In this document: positions 13,515 through 25,000 of the stretch, one piece after another
How positions within the stretch are numbered: the first letter of the stretch is position 1
Layout of the letters: each line of letters begins with the position of its first letter
Assembly (NCBI GenBank): GCA_024811115.1
Contig: JAKOGH010000005.1
Coordinates: forward strand, 806,001-870,000
Reading direction: 5' to 3'
DNA length: 64,000 nucleotides
DNA from: Terana coerulea
Taxonomy: Eukaryota > Basidiomycota > Agaricomycetes > Polyporales > Phanerochaetaceae
Program-made: the position numbers and the translations under genes
Notes under the pieces: model-generated
Databases searched by the model: none
The model's input: only the letters and a program-made list of their open reading frames with translations
What the model was told of the DNA's origin: nothing

Positions 13515-14787
13515 ATGTCTACTGTCGCAACCGCGGAACCTACGCGGCCCGCCGAAGGTAATACAAACAGCGGCGGCGCACGGCGAGGTCAGTACCGTGG
13601 TCGTGGTCGTGGAAGAGGCCGCGGTCGCGGTCGAGGAGGCGCACTGGCACCCCGTAGCCAGCCTAGCGACAATAACGATGTTGGAGGGTCTACGACTCGG
13701 TCAGCGAATCAACATAAAGACACGGAAAGGCGGGCCCCCAAACCGCCATTGACGCACTGTCAGTCTCTTGCTGCCGTGACTGCAGGGCGACGCCACTGAC
13801 GCCAGAGCCTCGCTTGACCAGTCCTCTCGTTGCCTCTGGTGAGTATGCTGGATCATGTGTCCTCGACGCGACGGCTGACCTGCTGTACAGGGCCACCATG
13901 CCGCGCTGCGCGCCCGCATGTCTGCCTTCACGGGGGACTTGCTGGGCAGCCTGCCCGCCATCCTGGGGCTCGACGCGTCCATCGTCATCCCGCCGCGCCG
14001 GATGCACCTCACCCTCGGCGTCATGTCCCTCACCGATCCCGCCCCGCCCGCCGCGTCGGCTGCGGGGCCGGGCTCGGCACGTCCGCGCACCGTCGAGTCC
14101 GCGTTGCAGTTGCTCAGTAAGCTGAGGCCAAAGGTGATGGACCTCCTCGGCGGGGCGCCGCTGCGCGTCGCGTTGAAGCAGGTCGACATCATGCGGCCCG
14201 ACCGCGGAGACCTCGAGAAGGCGCACATCATGTGGGTGGGGCCGCCCAAGGAGGGCGACGATGCCGTCCGACTGAAGAGGGTGGCTGGTTCGTTGCATGT
14301 CTCCAACAGCTTGCTGAGGCCCAGACTGATACTCCGTCTATAAAATAGAATATGTAAATAAAGAATTCAGGAAAGCTGGTCTCGTTATCGACGAAAAGCG
14401 GCCGTTGACGGTGAGTTATATCAGCCCATATTTCTCTGTCAAAATAGCTGACCTTGGTATAACATTAAGCTGCACTGTACCGTCTTGAACACGGTTTACC
14501 GCAAGCCACGACAAAGTCGCACACCTTTCTCCTACGCCGACGTCTTGTCCTCCTCTGCGTTCGAAGCCATTGAAAAATCCGGCGCAGTGATCACGACGGC
14601 AGCTAAAACCGACGTCGCAAACCGCACAGGAGCCGTGGCTGACGTGACAGGACAGAAGCCTCGAGGCAGGGCACCAATCGAAGTAGATCTGGGCGAATGG
14701 GTCGTCGACGAGATACAAGTCTGCAAAATGGGTAGCTGGGGACCCGAAGGCGAGTACGTGTCAGTTGGCAGCATACCTCTTCACTAG
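13515..14787 (+). CDS. AKAP7-type 2H phosphoesterase / ASCC1-like protein with RG-rich N-terminus
   Basis: The first exon, from MSTVATAEPTRPAEG, has a run of Arg-Gly repeats (about 13587-13640) and ends in PKPPLTHF. Introns then join FLSLPLGHHAALRARM, FTGDLLGSLPAILGLDASIV and the first H-x-T motif in RRMHLTLGVMSL. Later exons carry EFRKAGLVIDEKRPLT, the second H-x-T motif in LHCTVLNTVYRK, and the family's C-terminal VDEIQVCKMGSWGPEGEYVS followed by VGSIPL. Two HxT/S motifs on a LigT-like fold are the catalytic signature of 2H phosphoesterases, which act on cyclic or 2'-5' phosphodiester bonds; the AKAP7/ASCC1 subgroup is the closest match. An in-frame ATG at 13344 would add a possible mitochondrial-like leader, but I prefer 13515. 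The exon boundaries around 14286-14370 are the least certain. Confidence 0.78.
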
Positions 14788-15191
14788 CATGTCCCTCTTT
14801 CACACAAGATATAAGAATATGTCAGATGCATGATGTATTGCAATTGTATGGATGTACATCAGAGTGGTCTCCTCGCAGTTGAAGCGCTTTGGTACGGATT
14901 GTTGAAATCCAATGAGCACGACATCCTCGGCATTGCCTCCGCACCCATACACGTCCTCGCAAGAGGAAGGTGTGCACAGGCGGGCCCCGTCCGTTGTCGT
15001 GCGCAGACGCAGCGACGAACGTCCAGCCCATCCGGAGGCAACGTTCTGGCCATGCGGCCCGATATATAAGGATTCACTTCGCCACAACTAACCCCTAGGT
15101 ATAATTAACCAGAGTGCCCGTTCAATGGAACGCACAGCTCTGATAAATAAACCGTGAAAGCGGGCGCTGTTGAAGCGCAAGGAGAACTCGT

Positions 15192-17714
15192 TTAAGCGTA
15201 GGTCTGACGGGCCCAGCGAGCGGCGTTGACGAGGTTGACGAGGGAAGCTGCGATTAAGCAATCAGTATTATGATCCGTCGGTATCCAAGTGCATACACTC
15301 ACCCTCAGTCTCCTTCCAGCCACGGGTCTTGAGACCACAGTCGGGGTTGATGACCAGGAGGTCGTTGGGGAGGACCTTGAGCATCTCGGCGACACGGTCC
15401 TTGATCTCCTGCTCGGAGGGGACACGAGGAGAGTGGATGTCGTAGACACCGGGGCCGATCTGGTTCGAGTAGCCGTACTGCTTGAAGGTGGTGAGCAGCT
15501 TCATGTCAGCCTTGGACGCCTCGATGGAGATGACGTCGGCATCAAGGTCCTGGATGGATGTGAAGATGTCGTCGAAGTCCGAGTAGCAGAAGTGCGAGTG
15601 GGTCTGGAGCGCATCGGTGACACCGGCGGTGGCGAGCTTGAACGAGGGGGTCGCCCACGAGAGGTAAGCCTCCCAGTCGACCTTGCGGAGAGGAAGACCC
15701 TCACGGAGGGCGGGCTCATCGACCTGGACGGCGCTGATGCCAGCCTTCTCGAGGTCAACGACCTCATCACGGAGGGCAAGCGCGAGCTGCTTGCACTGGA
15801 TCTCACGGGAGACATCCGCGCGAGGGAAGGACCAGTTGAGGATGGTGACGGGGCCGGTCAGCATTCCCTTCATGGGGAGCTTGGTGAGGCTCTGAGCGTA
15901 CTTGGACCACTCGACAGTGATGGGGCCGGTACGGCTGACGTCGGAGACAACAATGGGAGGGCGGACGTAGCGGGAGCCGTAGGACTGAACCCAGCCGTTC
16001 TCGGTGAAGGCGAACCCGTTGAGGCGCTCACCGAAGTACTGAACCATGTCGTTACGCTCGGGCTCACCGTGGACGAGCATGTCGAGGCCGATCTTCTCCT
16101 GGATGGTGACGACGCTTTGAATCTCTTTCTTGATGAACTCGTTGTACTCCTCCTCGGTGATCTCCTTCTTGCCCAGCTTAGCACGGGCAGTACGGATCTC
16201 CTTGGTCTGAGGGAAGGAGCCGATGGTGGTGGTGAAGAACTTGGGGAGGTTGAGCTTCTGCTTTTGGATCTCCTTGCGGACAGCGAAGGGGCTCTTGCGG
16301 TTGAACTGGTCGGGGGTGATGGCAGCAACGCGCTTGCGGACGGCATCGTCAGAGTTGCGCTCGAAGTCGCGACGCTTGGCGATGGAAGCCTTGTTGGCCT
16401 CGAAGGCCTGGGTGACCTTGGCGTCCTGGGAGCCGGAGAGGACGGCCGCGATGGTGGCAACCTCCTGGGCCTTCTCGAGGGCGAAAGAAAACCAGTCCTT
16501 GACCTCGGAAGAGAGCTTCTTCTCAGCAGCAAGAGTGACGGGGGTGTGGAGGAGAGAAGAGGAGGTCGCGATTATGACACGGTCAGCGCCGAGGGCGTCG
16601 ATGGCCTGCTGGCCGAGCTTGACAGCGGCGGCGATGTCACTCTTCCAAATGTTACGGCCAGAGACAAGACCAAGGGAGAGGACGATGTTGGTACCCTTTA
16701 CGGCCTCGATGACCGGTGAGAGCTGCTCGGGAGCACGGTCGAGGTCAATGTGGAGACCAGCGACGCCAAGCTTGGTGACAATGTTGACATTGGAGTCAAG
16801 GCGGCCGTAGTAGGTGGCAAGGAGGATCGAGGGCGAGACGGGAACGAGGGCCTGGTATGCAGAGACGAAGGCAGCTTCGTGGTTGGCAGCAACGTCGAGA
16901 ACGAGAATGGGCTCGTCGACCTGAACCCACTCAGCACCGGCGGCCTTGAGGTCGCCCAAGAGCTGCTTGTAGATGGGGAGCAGCTTGGGGAGGAGGGAAA
17001 TGGGCTGGAAGCCAGGCTTGGCCTCCTTAGCAGCCTTACCGAGGAGGAGGAAGGAGACGGGTCCGAGGACGACAGGGCGGGTAGTGACACCGGCAGCCTG
17101 AGCCTCTTTGAATTCCTCAACTGCCTTGTTGAAAAGCAGCTTGAACTCGGTCTCCTCCGAGAACTCGGGGACGACGAAGTGGTAGTTGGAGTCGAACCTG
17201 AGCAGGAAAGAGAATAAATACGATGCGCGTGTCCCAAAAGGGAAGAAGCACTAACCACTTCTTCATCTCAGACGCGGGGACATCGACACCACCGGTCTGA
17301 CGGCCACGGCCCATGGCGAAGTAGACATCAAGGGGAGAGATGCCGAGACCAACGTAACGCTTGGGGATGACGTTGAAAGAAGCGGAGTGGTCAAGGACGT
17401 GGTCGTAGAGAGAGAAGTCACCGCTAATTGGGGTGTTAGCGCCTGAAAGCTGAGTATATGCGCGTCGATGTTACATACCTGGGGATGAGGTCAACGCCAC
17501 GCTCCTTGAGGGAAGTCCAGGACGTCTTCTTGACGTCCGCGGTAGCCTGGTAAGGTCGTCGGCGGAGATCTTGCCCGCCCAGTAGGCCTCGACGGCCTTT
17601 TTGACCTCACGGTTAGCACCTACCAGCCAAAGCGTAGTGAGTATCCTCTTCGCTGTCCTACAGGCAGAGCCACATACCGATGCGAGGGAAGCCGAGAACG
17701 CTGGACTGAACCAT
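15192..17714 (-). CDS. MET6: Cobalamin-independent methionine synthase (5-methyltetrahydropteroyltriglutamate-homocysteine methyltransferase)
   Basis: This enzyme transfers the methyl group of 5-methyl-THF-polyglutamate to homocysteine, the last step of methionine synthesis. The first exon (ATG complement at 17712-17714) reads MVQSSVLGFPRI. Further exons carry SGDFSLYDHVLDHSASFNVI, GLGISPLDVYFAMGRG, WVQVDEPILVLD, TTTIGSFPQTKEIR, the zinc-site HSHFCYSDF, and INPDCGLKTRGW with the third zinc ligand Cys. The short last exon ends LVNLVNAARWARQTYA with the stop at 15192-15194. Length (about 760 aa) fits the family. There is one disruption: at 17548 a single T replaces the TT needed to read DDLTKATADVKKTSW, so the frame is lost between two family-conserved stretches. 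Since the rest is intact and the enzyme is normally needed for prototrophy, I infer a consensus error. Confidence 0.95.
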
Positions 17715-17830
17715 GGTGAGGAATAAACGGGAGATGGTGAAGGGGAAAGGAAAGGAGATGGGGAGAGTCTTGGGCTGGTACGATCGGTACTTTATACGCC
17801 ATATTTTATACACGTGGGCTTAGCGCCGGG
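17715..17830 (-). promoter_or_regulatory. Core promoter of the methionine synthase gene: TATA box and CACGTG site
   Basis: Reading toward the gene, CACGTG lies at 17811-17816 and a TATAAA sequence at 17791-17796 (complement tttata), about 77-82 bp before the ATG. CACGTG is the core of the Cbf1/Met4-type site that controls sulfur amino-acid genes in yeasts. That the same logic applies here is inference. Confidence 0.45.
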
Positions 17831-18589
17831 AGAAATCATCGATATGAGTCGATTAGCTCTGCTTGCGTGCTCCTTACTCTCGACTTACCCTCATTTCAGG
17901 CCTTCTTCACCATCTTTTACGTTCCCAACCCTCCTTTTCGCAGTTCGCGAGCTGCTAACTGCGTGGACCGGGGTACGCTAGGCCCACACCATCCGCCGTG
18001 CGCGTCTGCAGCAGTCATTCATCTCGCGATGCCTTGATAGACGCAGCGGCGCGTCCTGTTCTGCCTCGCAAGCATATCAGCCCTCCTGTCCTGGACCAGC
18101 CAGGCATCGCACCGACGTGGCATACGTCCATGAAACGCACCTCGGCGTACCCTGCGTTATCTTCCAGCCGTGCGCGATGTCCCAAGGTATGTCCCAGGCC
18201 ACTGTCAAAACGCTGAGTATGGCCCAGTGCCTAGGTGCAATACCAACCGAGATGAGGCTACGTCCTTCGGCCTGGGAACATACCAAGCGTGTCGTGCGAG
18301 ACCGCCCCGTGTCGCTGCCCGGATGTCACCTTCGCCCACGTTCCGCGAGTCTCTTTCACTCAATGCGCTGAGAATCCGATCCAAAGCTCTCTTCTTGTTG
18401 AATGTGATATACATGCAAAATAATAAATAATCATACATTTTGCTTCCTTTGGGCATTGCTGCCGAAGTAGAGAGTCCGTGCCGTGAGTCTCAATCCCAGT
18501 CTTGAACGGGACTGTGCAGGAGACTGTTCTTCATCCAGCCAAAACACCATCCAGAGAATCCGAGGCGCGAGTAAACCCGGCCGAATAGT
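17831..18589. other. Intergenic stretch without a supported gene
   Basis: This is the remainder of the gap between the methionine synthase promoter and the 3' end of the dehydrogenase gene. Open frames of 60-86 codons on both strands resemble no family and lack codon or splice support. The 3' UTR of the dehydrogenase probably occupies the last part; an AT-rich patch lies at 18410-18440. Confidence 0.4.
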
Positions 18590-20175
18590 CTAGTGCTCTT
18601 CGGTCGAGACGTCGGGTCCCGAGATGATAGCCTTGATGACGGCCTTGCCGTCCTCGCTCTGCCAGCCCTGTTGACGTTGAACGCCAGCGGCGCCTCCTCG
18701 AACGAGAAGCGATGCGTGATCAACGGCTTCAAGTCAATCTTGCCTTGCGCAGCCAGGGCAATTGCGAGTTCGTAATCACCGGGGCCGTACCGGAAAGAAC
18801 CCGTGAACCTCACTTCCTTGACGAGGAGTGTGGTAATCGGCACCACGACCTCGGGCGCGCCCATGCCGACCTATTAGTGAGACGCGTGTCAGGCCGAGGG
18901 TCTCATATATGAGCACTCCTAAACCGTACCTGCACATATGTACCCCCGTGCTTGGCGATCAAAATGCCGGTCTGTATCGAGACCTCCGCCCCGCTCGCGT
19001 CAATCACCAAGTCAATGGAGTTTGGCCCGCGCTCCTCGATACCAAGCTGCTCCCGCATGGTTTGCGCATTACGCTCAGAGTACTTCATCTTGGTTTCGCC
19101 CTCAAGGGTTTTGGGTGGCAGGTATGTCTCTGACGCGGCGTACTGCTCCGCGAATTTGAGACGTGATGGGAGGATGTCGACGGCAATGACACGCCTGGCA
19201 CCGAGGGCTTTCGCGACGGCCATGCAAAGGAGACCGACAGGGCCTGCACCGAAGATGGCGACGGATTGGTTGGCGCGCAGAGCACCGAGGTTGGCGACTG
19301 AATGGATCCCGACGGAGAGAGGCTCGATCTAATGATATGTTTTCTGTCAGAGACGGCCCACCGCTAGGAGATTGGCGTACACACCATGGCACCATCTTCC
19401 AGGGTAAGGCTGTCCGGGAGTTTGTAGCAGAGGTCGCCTGGGATGGGGTAGTACCGTGCAAGAGTCCCGTCGTACGGTGGAGTTGCAGCGAAGACGATGT
19501 CTGGGCAAAGCTACAAGTGAAATCATCCTTTGATGAGCTAGCTAAACTTGCGGGAACACAACTCGCTTGCGTACCTCGTACCGGCCCTTCTTGCAATCTT
19601 CGCAGACGCGGCAGGTGGCACCGGGCTCCATCGCGACACGGTCGCCAGCCTTTACGTGCTTGACCTTCTTGCCAACTACATGCATGTGAGATATACGCTT
19701 TATATGTATGATGAAGGATGCCGACCTTTGTAAACAACTCCTGACGACTCATGGCCGAGAACCTGTGGACAGTCAATACATTAGTATCAGGCAGAGATAA
19801 GAATACGCACCATAGGCTTCTCAACGATGTAATCGCCGATACGACCATGGACGAGGTAGTGAACCTAATGGTAAAAGCGACAATTAAGAACTCGGAACAT
19901 GGTTGAGTAGGGTGCTTATGGACCACATACATCGGAGCCGCAGATACCTTTATTATATGAGAGTAGTCAGATCTCGATCTCTGCAGGGACTGTAGCAGTA
20001 CCCACCGGTTTTCTTGACCTCTACAAGGACCTCATGGTCGGCGACTGTGTGATGCCGTCGTTCAGCTCTCTACTTCGACATTCTGTCCACACCGCGACTC
20101 ACTCTCGGGGATTGGCCTCTCCTCGAAGGCGACCTTCTCAATGCCCTGGAGAACGAAGGATGGGTTGTTCGACAT
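18590..20175 (-). CDS. Zinc-dependent polyol dehydrogenase (xylitol/sorbitol/L-arabinitol dehydrogenase type)
   Basis: This is a medium-chain alcohol dehydrogenase that oxidises a sugar alcohol with NAD+. From the ATG (complement 20173-20175) it reads MSNNPSFVLQGIEKVAFEER. Small exons follow with ICGSDVHYLVHGRIGDYIVE, the GHE zinc ligands, the structural zinc lobe CRVCEDCKKGRYELC (the last Cys lies beyond an intron), the nucleotide-binding FGAGPVGLL, and VIAVDILPSRLKFAEQ, where the Asp favours NAD+ over NADP+. The C-terminus reads APLAFNVN, then in the neighbouring frame QGWQSEDGKAVIKAIISGPD and VSTEEH, stop at 18590-18592. The slip is at 18671, where one G replaces GG; uncorrected, the frame runs on to 18490 with an Arg/Ser-rich tail unlike the family. 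Exact substrate (xylitol, L-arabinitol or sorbitol) cannot be decided from sequence alone. Confidence 0.9.
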
Positions 20176-21259
20176 AATGATAGTGTTCGGATGGCAGGGG
20201 AATCCAGGCGAGTTGGAACTCGTGAGCAGCCAAGAGGGCTGCTTATGAGGACGTGCGACGGTCTGGCCCGGACCGGGTCAGAGGGTGCGGTCCTCATGAT
20301 CCTGGCTGAAGCGTTCTCTCCAGTCGCTAGGCTCGTCTGCGGCCTACGGTTGGAACTTGGACGATCGATGTCGTGATAGGAGCCAGCCGAACGTGAGCTC
20401 GTTGTCCCCATTGGCCACACAGTGCCCCCGCCAGTCGGTATCTGTACCCTTGACATCTTCTTCCTCGACGAACTCCAATCCGCCGCATTGACCAGTCGCA
20501 GCCTTCATAATCTTAACACCAAGTCACTGGAATATAGCTAGTAAACGTTGTGATTGTAGGTCATAAGCCGCCGACGTAGTCGTCGAGCATCGAGTGGAGT
20601 CGGGTTCTCAGATGGGTGTTCATTTTGCGTAAAATCCTTTCTTCCTGGTCGTTCCTGCATCATCTCCAGGTTACCCCGCAATTTCTCCGCAGGGGCAGCC
20701 GCCGATCTCAAGATGTCGAGATGGTCGGAACATCGGATGAGTCGACCATCCACAGTGTAGAGGCACACTCAAAAACGGCTGAACAAGTACCTGTCATTTC
20801 ATGACAATATTGACAATCAACTCGCGTGATATACAAATAGAAGGTACATAGACGACATCCGAAGTGCAACAAAGCACTGCAAAGGGGAAAAACTATTTGT
20901 GACAACAGCGCGAGAGTAGTCTGAATCGAGTTTTCTGGGACGAACCCAGAGACCGCAAAGTGAACTGAAGGAGAGAAACACTTGAAAGGGCTTCGTATGA
21001 TCTGCTTCATTGTCTCAAGAGCCTGAAGGCTCAAGTAACCTATCAAGCCCATGGTCTACGTGTACAACACAGCAAACCGTGAGCAACAGACGGGCACTCA
21101 TGCACATGTACAGTAGAGCGCAGAGACTGAACAGCAGATACAAACCCATCGCGCATCTCCCCAAACCTCGTGACATTTTCAAAGAGCGGGGTGCATCCCG
21201 TTCAAGGCCGCCTCGATTGGAATGCACCAAAGCTCCTGGATACCCTGTTACACGGGCCC
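20176..21259. other. Intergenic stretch, upstream side of the dehydrogenase gene
   Basis: No gene is supported. The promoter of the dehydrogenase must lie in the first few hundred bases. A minus-strand frame at 20538-20768 looks mildly protein-like, but I find no joining exon or known motif. Confidence 0.35.
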
Positions 21260-21410
21260 CGATTTTCTGGTATGTCGCTTCGTCCGTTGGACGAGACCCC
21301 GCTGGGGTCGATAGGGAAGGTTGTGGAATCCTCAGACCTTACCCGCTCACGAGTGCGGACGCACCAGGCGTCCTGTGCGGCGTGAGCGTCGCGGTTTTCG
21401 GGCCGTCGTG
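21260..21410 (+). repeat. Dispersed repeat, copy A
   Basis: This segment matches the reverse complement of 48841-49000. The best part (21307-21410) aligns without gaps at roughly 80% identity or more. Both copies keep a frame containing VDREGCGILRPYPLTS and VLCGVSVAVF. Two diverged copies 27 kb apart in opposite orientation, both in gene-free DNA, suggest a fragment of a transposable element; I do not recognise the family. Confidence 0.65.
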
Positions 21411-22071
21411 GAGAGAGCTGCAAGCGAGGTGCGTTCAGAGCTTAATATGGGCGCTTGAAAGACCAAACAAAGGGCAACAAACACAGTAGCCTGCGCAAAG
21501 TTACTGTGTTCTCTCTTCTATGTTCTCTCTCATGCTCTATCTTCAATTCAACGACAACATATCGACATTTAACACATATGCTTTGCACTACGGAAATAAT
21601 CGAACTCAACCAAATCTCTAACTTTCAGGCCGGAAAAATGCTCTGTATTTCAGATATTTAGACGCTGCCCGGCTCGAGGCTGCCGTCACCCGTGCATAGC
21701 TAGACGCGCCATCCATAAGTAGGTTATGCATGGCCAGCTGCATGGGCATACCATAACGCGCGTACAGCTGTGCAAGGTGCGGCTCAGAGGCAACATCTTG
21801 TTCCCAAGCATTTCAAGCCGTTCACAGCGAGAACGTGAGTACGCGGCACGAGCCTGACAATCATTTCCTCACATTGAAGTGCTCTATTGTCATAGAGACG
21901 AACTGCTGCTCTTGCTCAACATATATGAGAAACCCAGATTCCACGAAGCTGAGAAAGTTTCAAGTCAAGGACATAGCACATTGTTAACGTATGTCGCGAA
22001 GGTTGATTTGTTGATGAATGTTTTGTCGGATAATTACGCTCGTCCAGATACACCCTTCCCTCTCACCTACT
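21411..22071. other. Intergenic stretch upstream of the TPR-CHAT gene
   Basis: No supported gene here. It is AT-richer than the flanking coding DNA and presumably includes the promoter of the gene starting at 22072. An in-frame ATG at 22018 exists, but its extra residues (MFCRIITLVQIHPSLSP) are not typical of the family. Confidence 0.35.
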
Positions 22072-25000
22072 ATGCAAGACAAGGAGGATCGTGATACCGT
22101 CGAACGGCAGCAACAAGCATTACAATCATGCTCTCCTGGGGATGCAGAGTATCCTGTACGTTGTTTTGAGCTTGCCGAAGCTCTTCGCGAGCGCTTCATC
22201 GCCAGCAACAGTACGAGCGACCTTCAGCAATGTATCTCGCATCTTGAATCCCTCCTTACGTTCTCCCCCATCCCCACGAACCCGGAGCGATCGCTTCTTC
22301 ACCACAAGTTAGCCCTCGCGTATGACTCACGCTTCCAACAAACCGACGAGATCGCGGACCTCGAGTTGTCTGTCGCACATGATCGTCAAGCCCTGGCATT
22401 GCGTCCTTTTGGGCATCCTGACCGATCCAACTCGCTTAACAACCTGGGCGGATCACTTTGGATATTGGTCAGTCGAACAGGCGAGGCTCAGGGCATTCTA
22501 GACGAGGCAATCACATATTTTCGGGACGCTCTCGCCTTACGTCCGCCTGGCCATCCCGAACGGCTTGACTGTTTCAATAACCTGGCAATCTCGCTGAAGA
22601 CCCGGTACGAGCAGAGAGCGGATGCAGACGATCTTGCAGAAGCTCTCACGTATGACCGGGATGCCCTATCCAGGAGTCCTCCTGGGGATCAGGAGAGATG
22701 TGTAGCGCTGTATGACTACGCTGGCTCGCTGCTCTTGCGATACCAGCGTGCCGGAACGAGGCAAGACCTCGATGACTCGATCATGCACTACCGTGAAGCT
22801 CTTGGTCTGCGTACTGAGGAACATTCGGATTATCCAAAGATCCTCGGCCAGCTGGCTACCGCACTGTTAGCCCGTTACAACCAGACTGGTCGCACAGAGG
22901 ACCTCGACGATGCTATTACCCATCGTCGCAAAGTACATTCCCTCCATCCTCCTAAACACCCGAATAGGCCAGACTCTCTTACTGACCTCGCCGCCGCACT
23001 AGCCGTACGATATGAGCAGACTGGTCAGCTCCATGTCCTCGAAGAAGCCATAAAGTGCTATAGCGAAGTCTTAACCTTGCTCGCCCGGGGACATCCTGAC
23101 CGGCCAACCACGCTATGTAATCTTGGTGGGCTATTTCGGATACGCTACAAGCGATCAGGGCGGATACGGGATTTGAACACCTCTCTTCGACATCTCCATC
23201 GCGCTCTTGCCTTACATTCTTTTGGATCTCATCACAGTGACAAATGTCCGCTGCTCACCAACCTATCCAATGCGCTGCTAACTCGATTTTATATGAAAAG
23301 CAAGCTTCGCGACCTACATCATTCCGTACAATACCTCCGCGAAGCCCATGCTTTACGGCCCCCGGGTCATCCAGAGCGCTCGGACGTACTCAGTAATCTG
23401 GCGGCCGCCCTCTCGGTTCAGTACGAGCAAAGCAGCGACGTGCGAGACTTGAAAGAGTAAATTTCACTTGATCGCGAAGCTCTTTCCTTACGCCCGCCCG
23501 GGCACCCCAGCCGATCTCACTCACTCGCTAATTTGGCCAAATCCCTCCTTGTTCTCTACGAACGAATGGGCAACTTGGACGATCTTGAGGAAGCTACTCA
23601 ACACCACCGGGAGGCTCTTGCACTGCGTCCCGAGGGTCACTCCGACCGATCCGACTCGCTTAACAGTCTCGCGAATTGTCTCTTAACGCGCTTCGACCAG
23701 CTTGGTAGAATGGAGGATTTAGAAGCGTCAATTCAGCATTACTCTAATGCCCTTTCCCTGCGTCGCCCTGGGCATCCCGAGCGATTCGTTGCCCTCAGCA
23801 ACCTTGCCAATGCACTTCGAACCCGGTACCGGTATACAAATCGTATTGAAGATTTGGAAGACTCCATTCGGTATCACCGCGAGGTGCTTTCTAAGGACAC
23901 TCCAGGGCGGAGCGATTGGTCTGTGTCACTTACAAACCTCGCTACGTCATTGGCGCTCCGATTTTCGCATACAGGGCAGCTACAAGATGTGGATGAGGCT
24001 GTCCTTCATGAGCGGGACGCTCTTGCTCTGCGTCCCAAAGGTCACGCGGACCGGTTTGACTCACTCAACAACCTCTCCAACTTGCTAAGGACTCGATACG
24101 GGAAAACTGCACAGATGGAGGACCTTGCAGAATGCATACGTTATGCCCGTGAAGGCCTTGCCCTATGCTCCTCAGATAATCCATCCCGATCCCTTGCGCT
24201 CAACAACCTCGGTGAATTGCTCAGGACGAGATATGAAGAAATTAGCCAGACTGACGATCTTGAGGAGTCGATTCAGTGCTATCACCAAGCGTTGGCCCTG
24301 CGGCCTATTGGACACCCTGGCCGCTCCCAGTCGTTAAACAACCTAGCGAAAGCCCTACGGAGTCGACATGAACGGCTCGGCGATATCGAAAATCTCGAAG
24401 AGTCTATCAAATACCATCGCGAAGGCCTTGTATTACTCCCCCCGGATCACCCAGCTCAAGTTCTCACACGCACGAACCTAGCGATAGTGCTGTACGACCA
24501 ATTTCAGAACTCCGAAGGGGAAGCGCGGCAGGAGTACGAGGAGTGCATCTGTCTCCTACAATCCGCCGCTACCGATTTCGCTCACTCCCAAGCCGTATCA
24601 AAGCGGCTTCAAGCAGCGTTGCGCTGGGCCGAATTCGGGCACCAAGGAGAGCACTCCCTCGACATTGGACGCTTACCAGACGTGTATGGACCTGCTAGAG
24701 CACGTGCTCGCTGTGCACCCCACCCTAGAAATGCAGCATCAAATGATTCACAGATACAGTGTCCTCCCGTTAGATGGCGCCGCCTTCGCAATCGAGCATG
24801 GGCACCTGGCCCGTGCGGTCGAGATACTCGAGCAAGGTCGGGCCCTACTCTGGTCGCAGATACGCAGGCTACGAACACCCCTCGACTTGCTCGCGACGGT
24901 GGATAGAGCGCTGTGGGGCGAGTTCGTTGCTACGGCCCGGGATTTAGAAGCACTGGGTACCTCATCGACCCCTTTCGAGGAACGTTCCGACAGCATTCGC

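Noticed and set aside
15289..16719. Long plus-strand open frame of 476 codons
   Set aside because: It is the antisense shadow of the methionine synthase coding exon; the Gly/Asp/Leu-rich translation reflects codon bias of the real gene on the minus strand.
17553..17620. Intron that would bypass the methionine synthase frame break
   Set aside because: A GT..AG pair can be found, but it would remove REVKKAVEAYWAGKISADDL, which is family-conserved coding sequence.
20538..20768. Minus-strand frame that looks mildly protein-like
   Set aside because: It is short, with no joining exon or recognised motif; not enough to call a gene.
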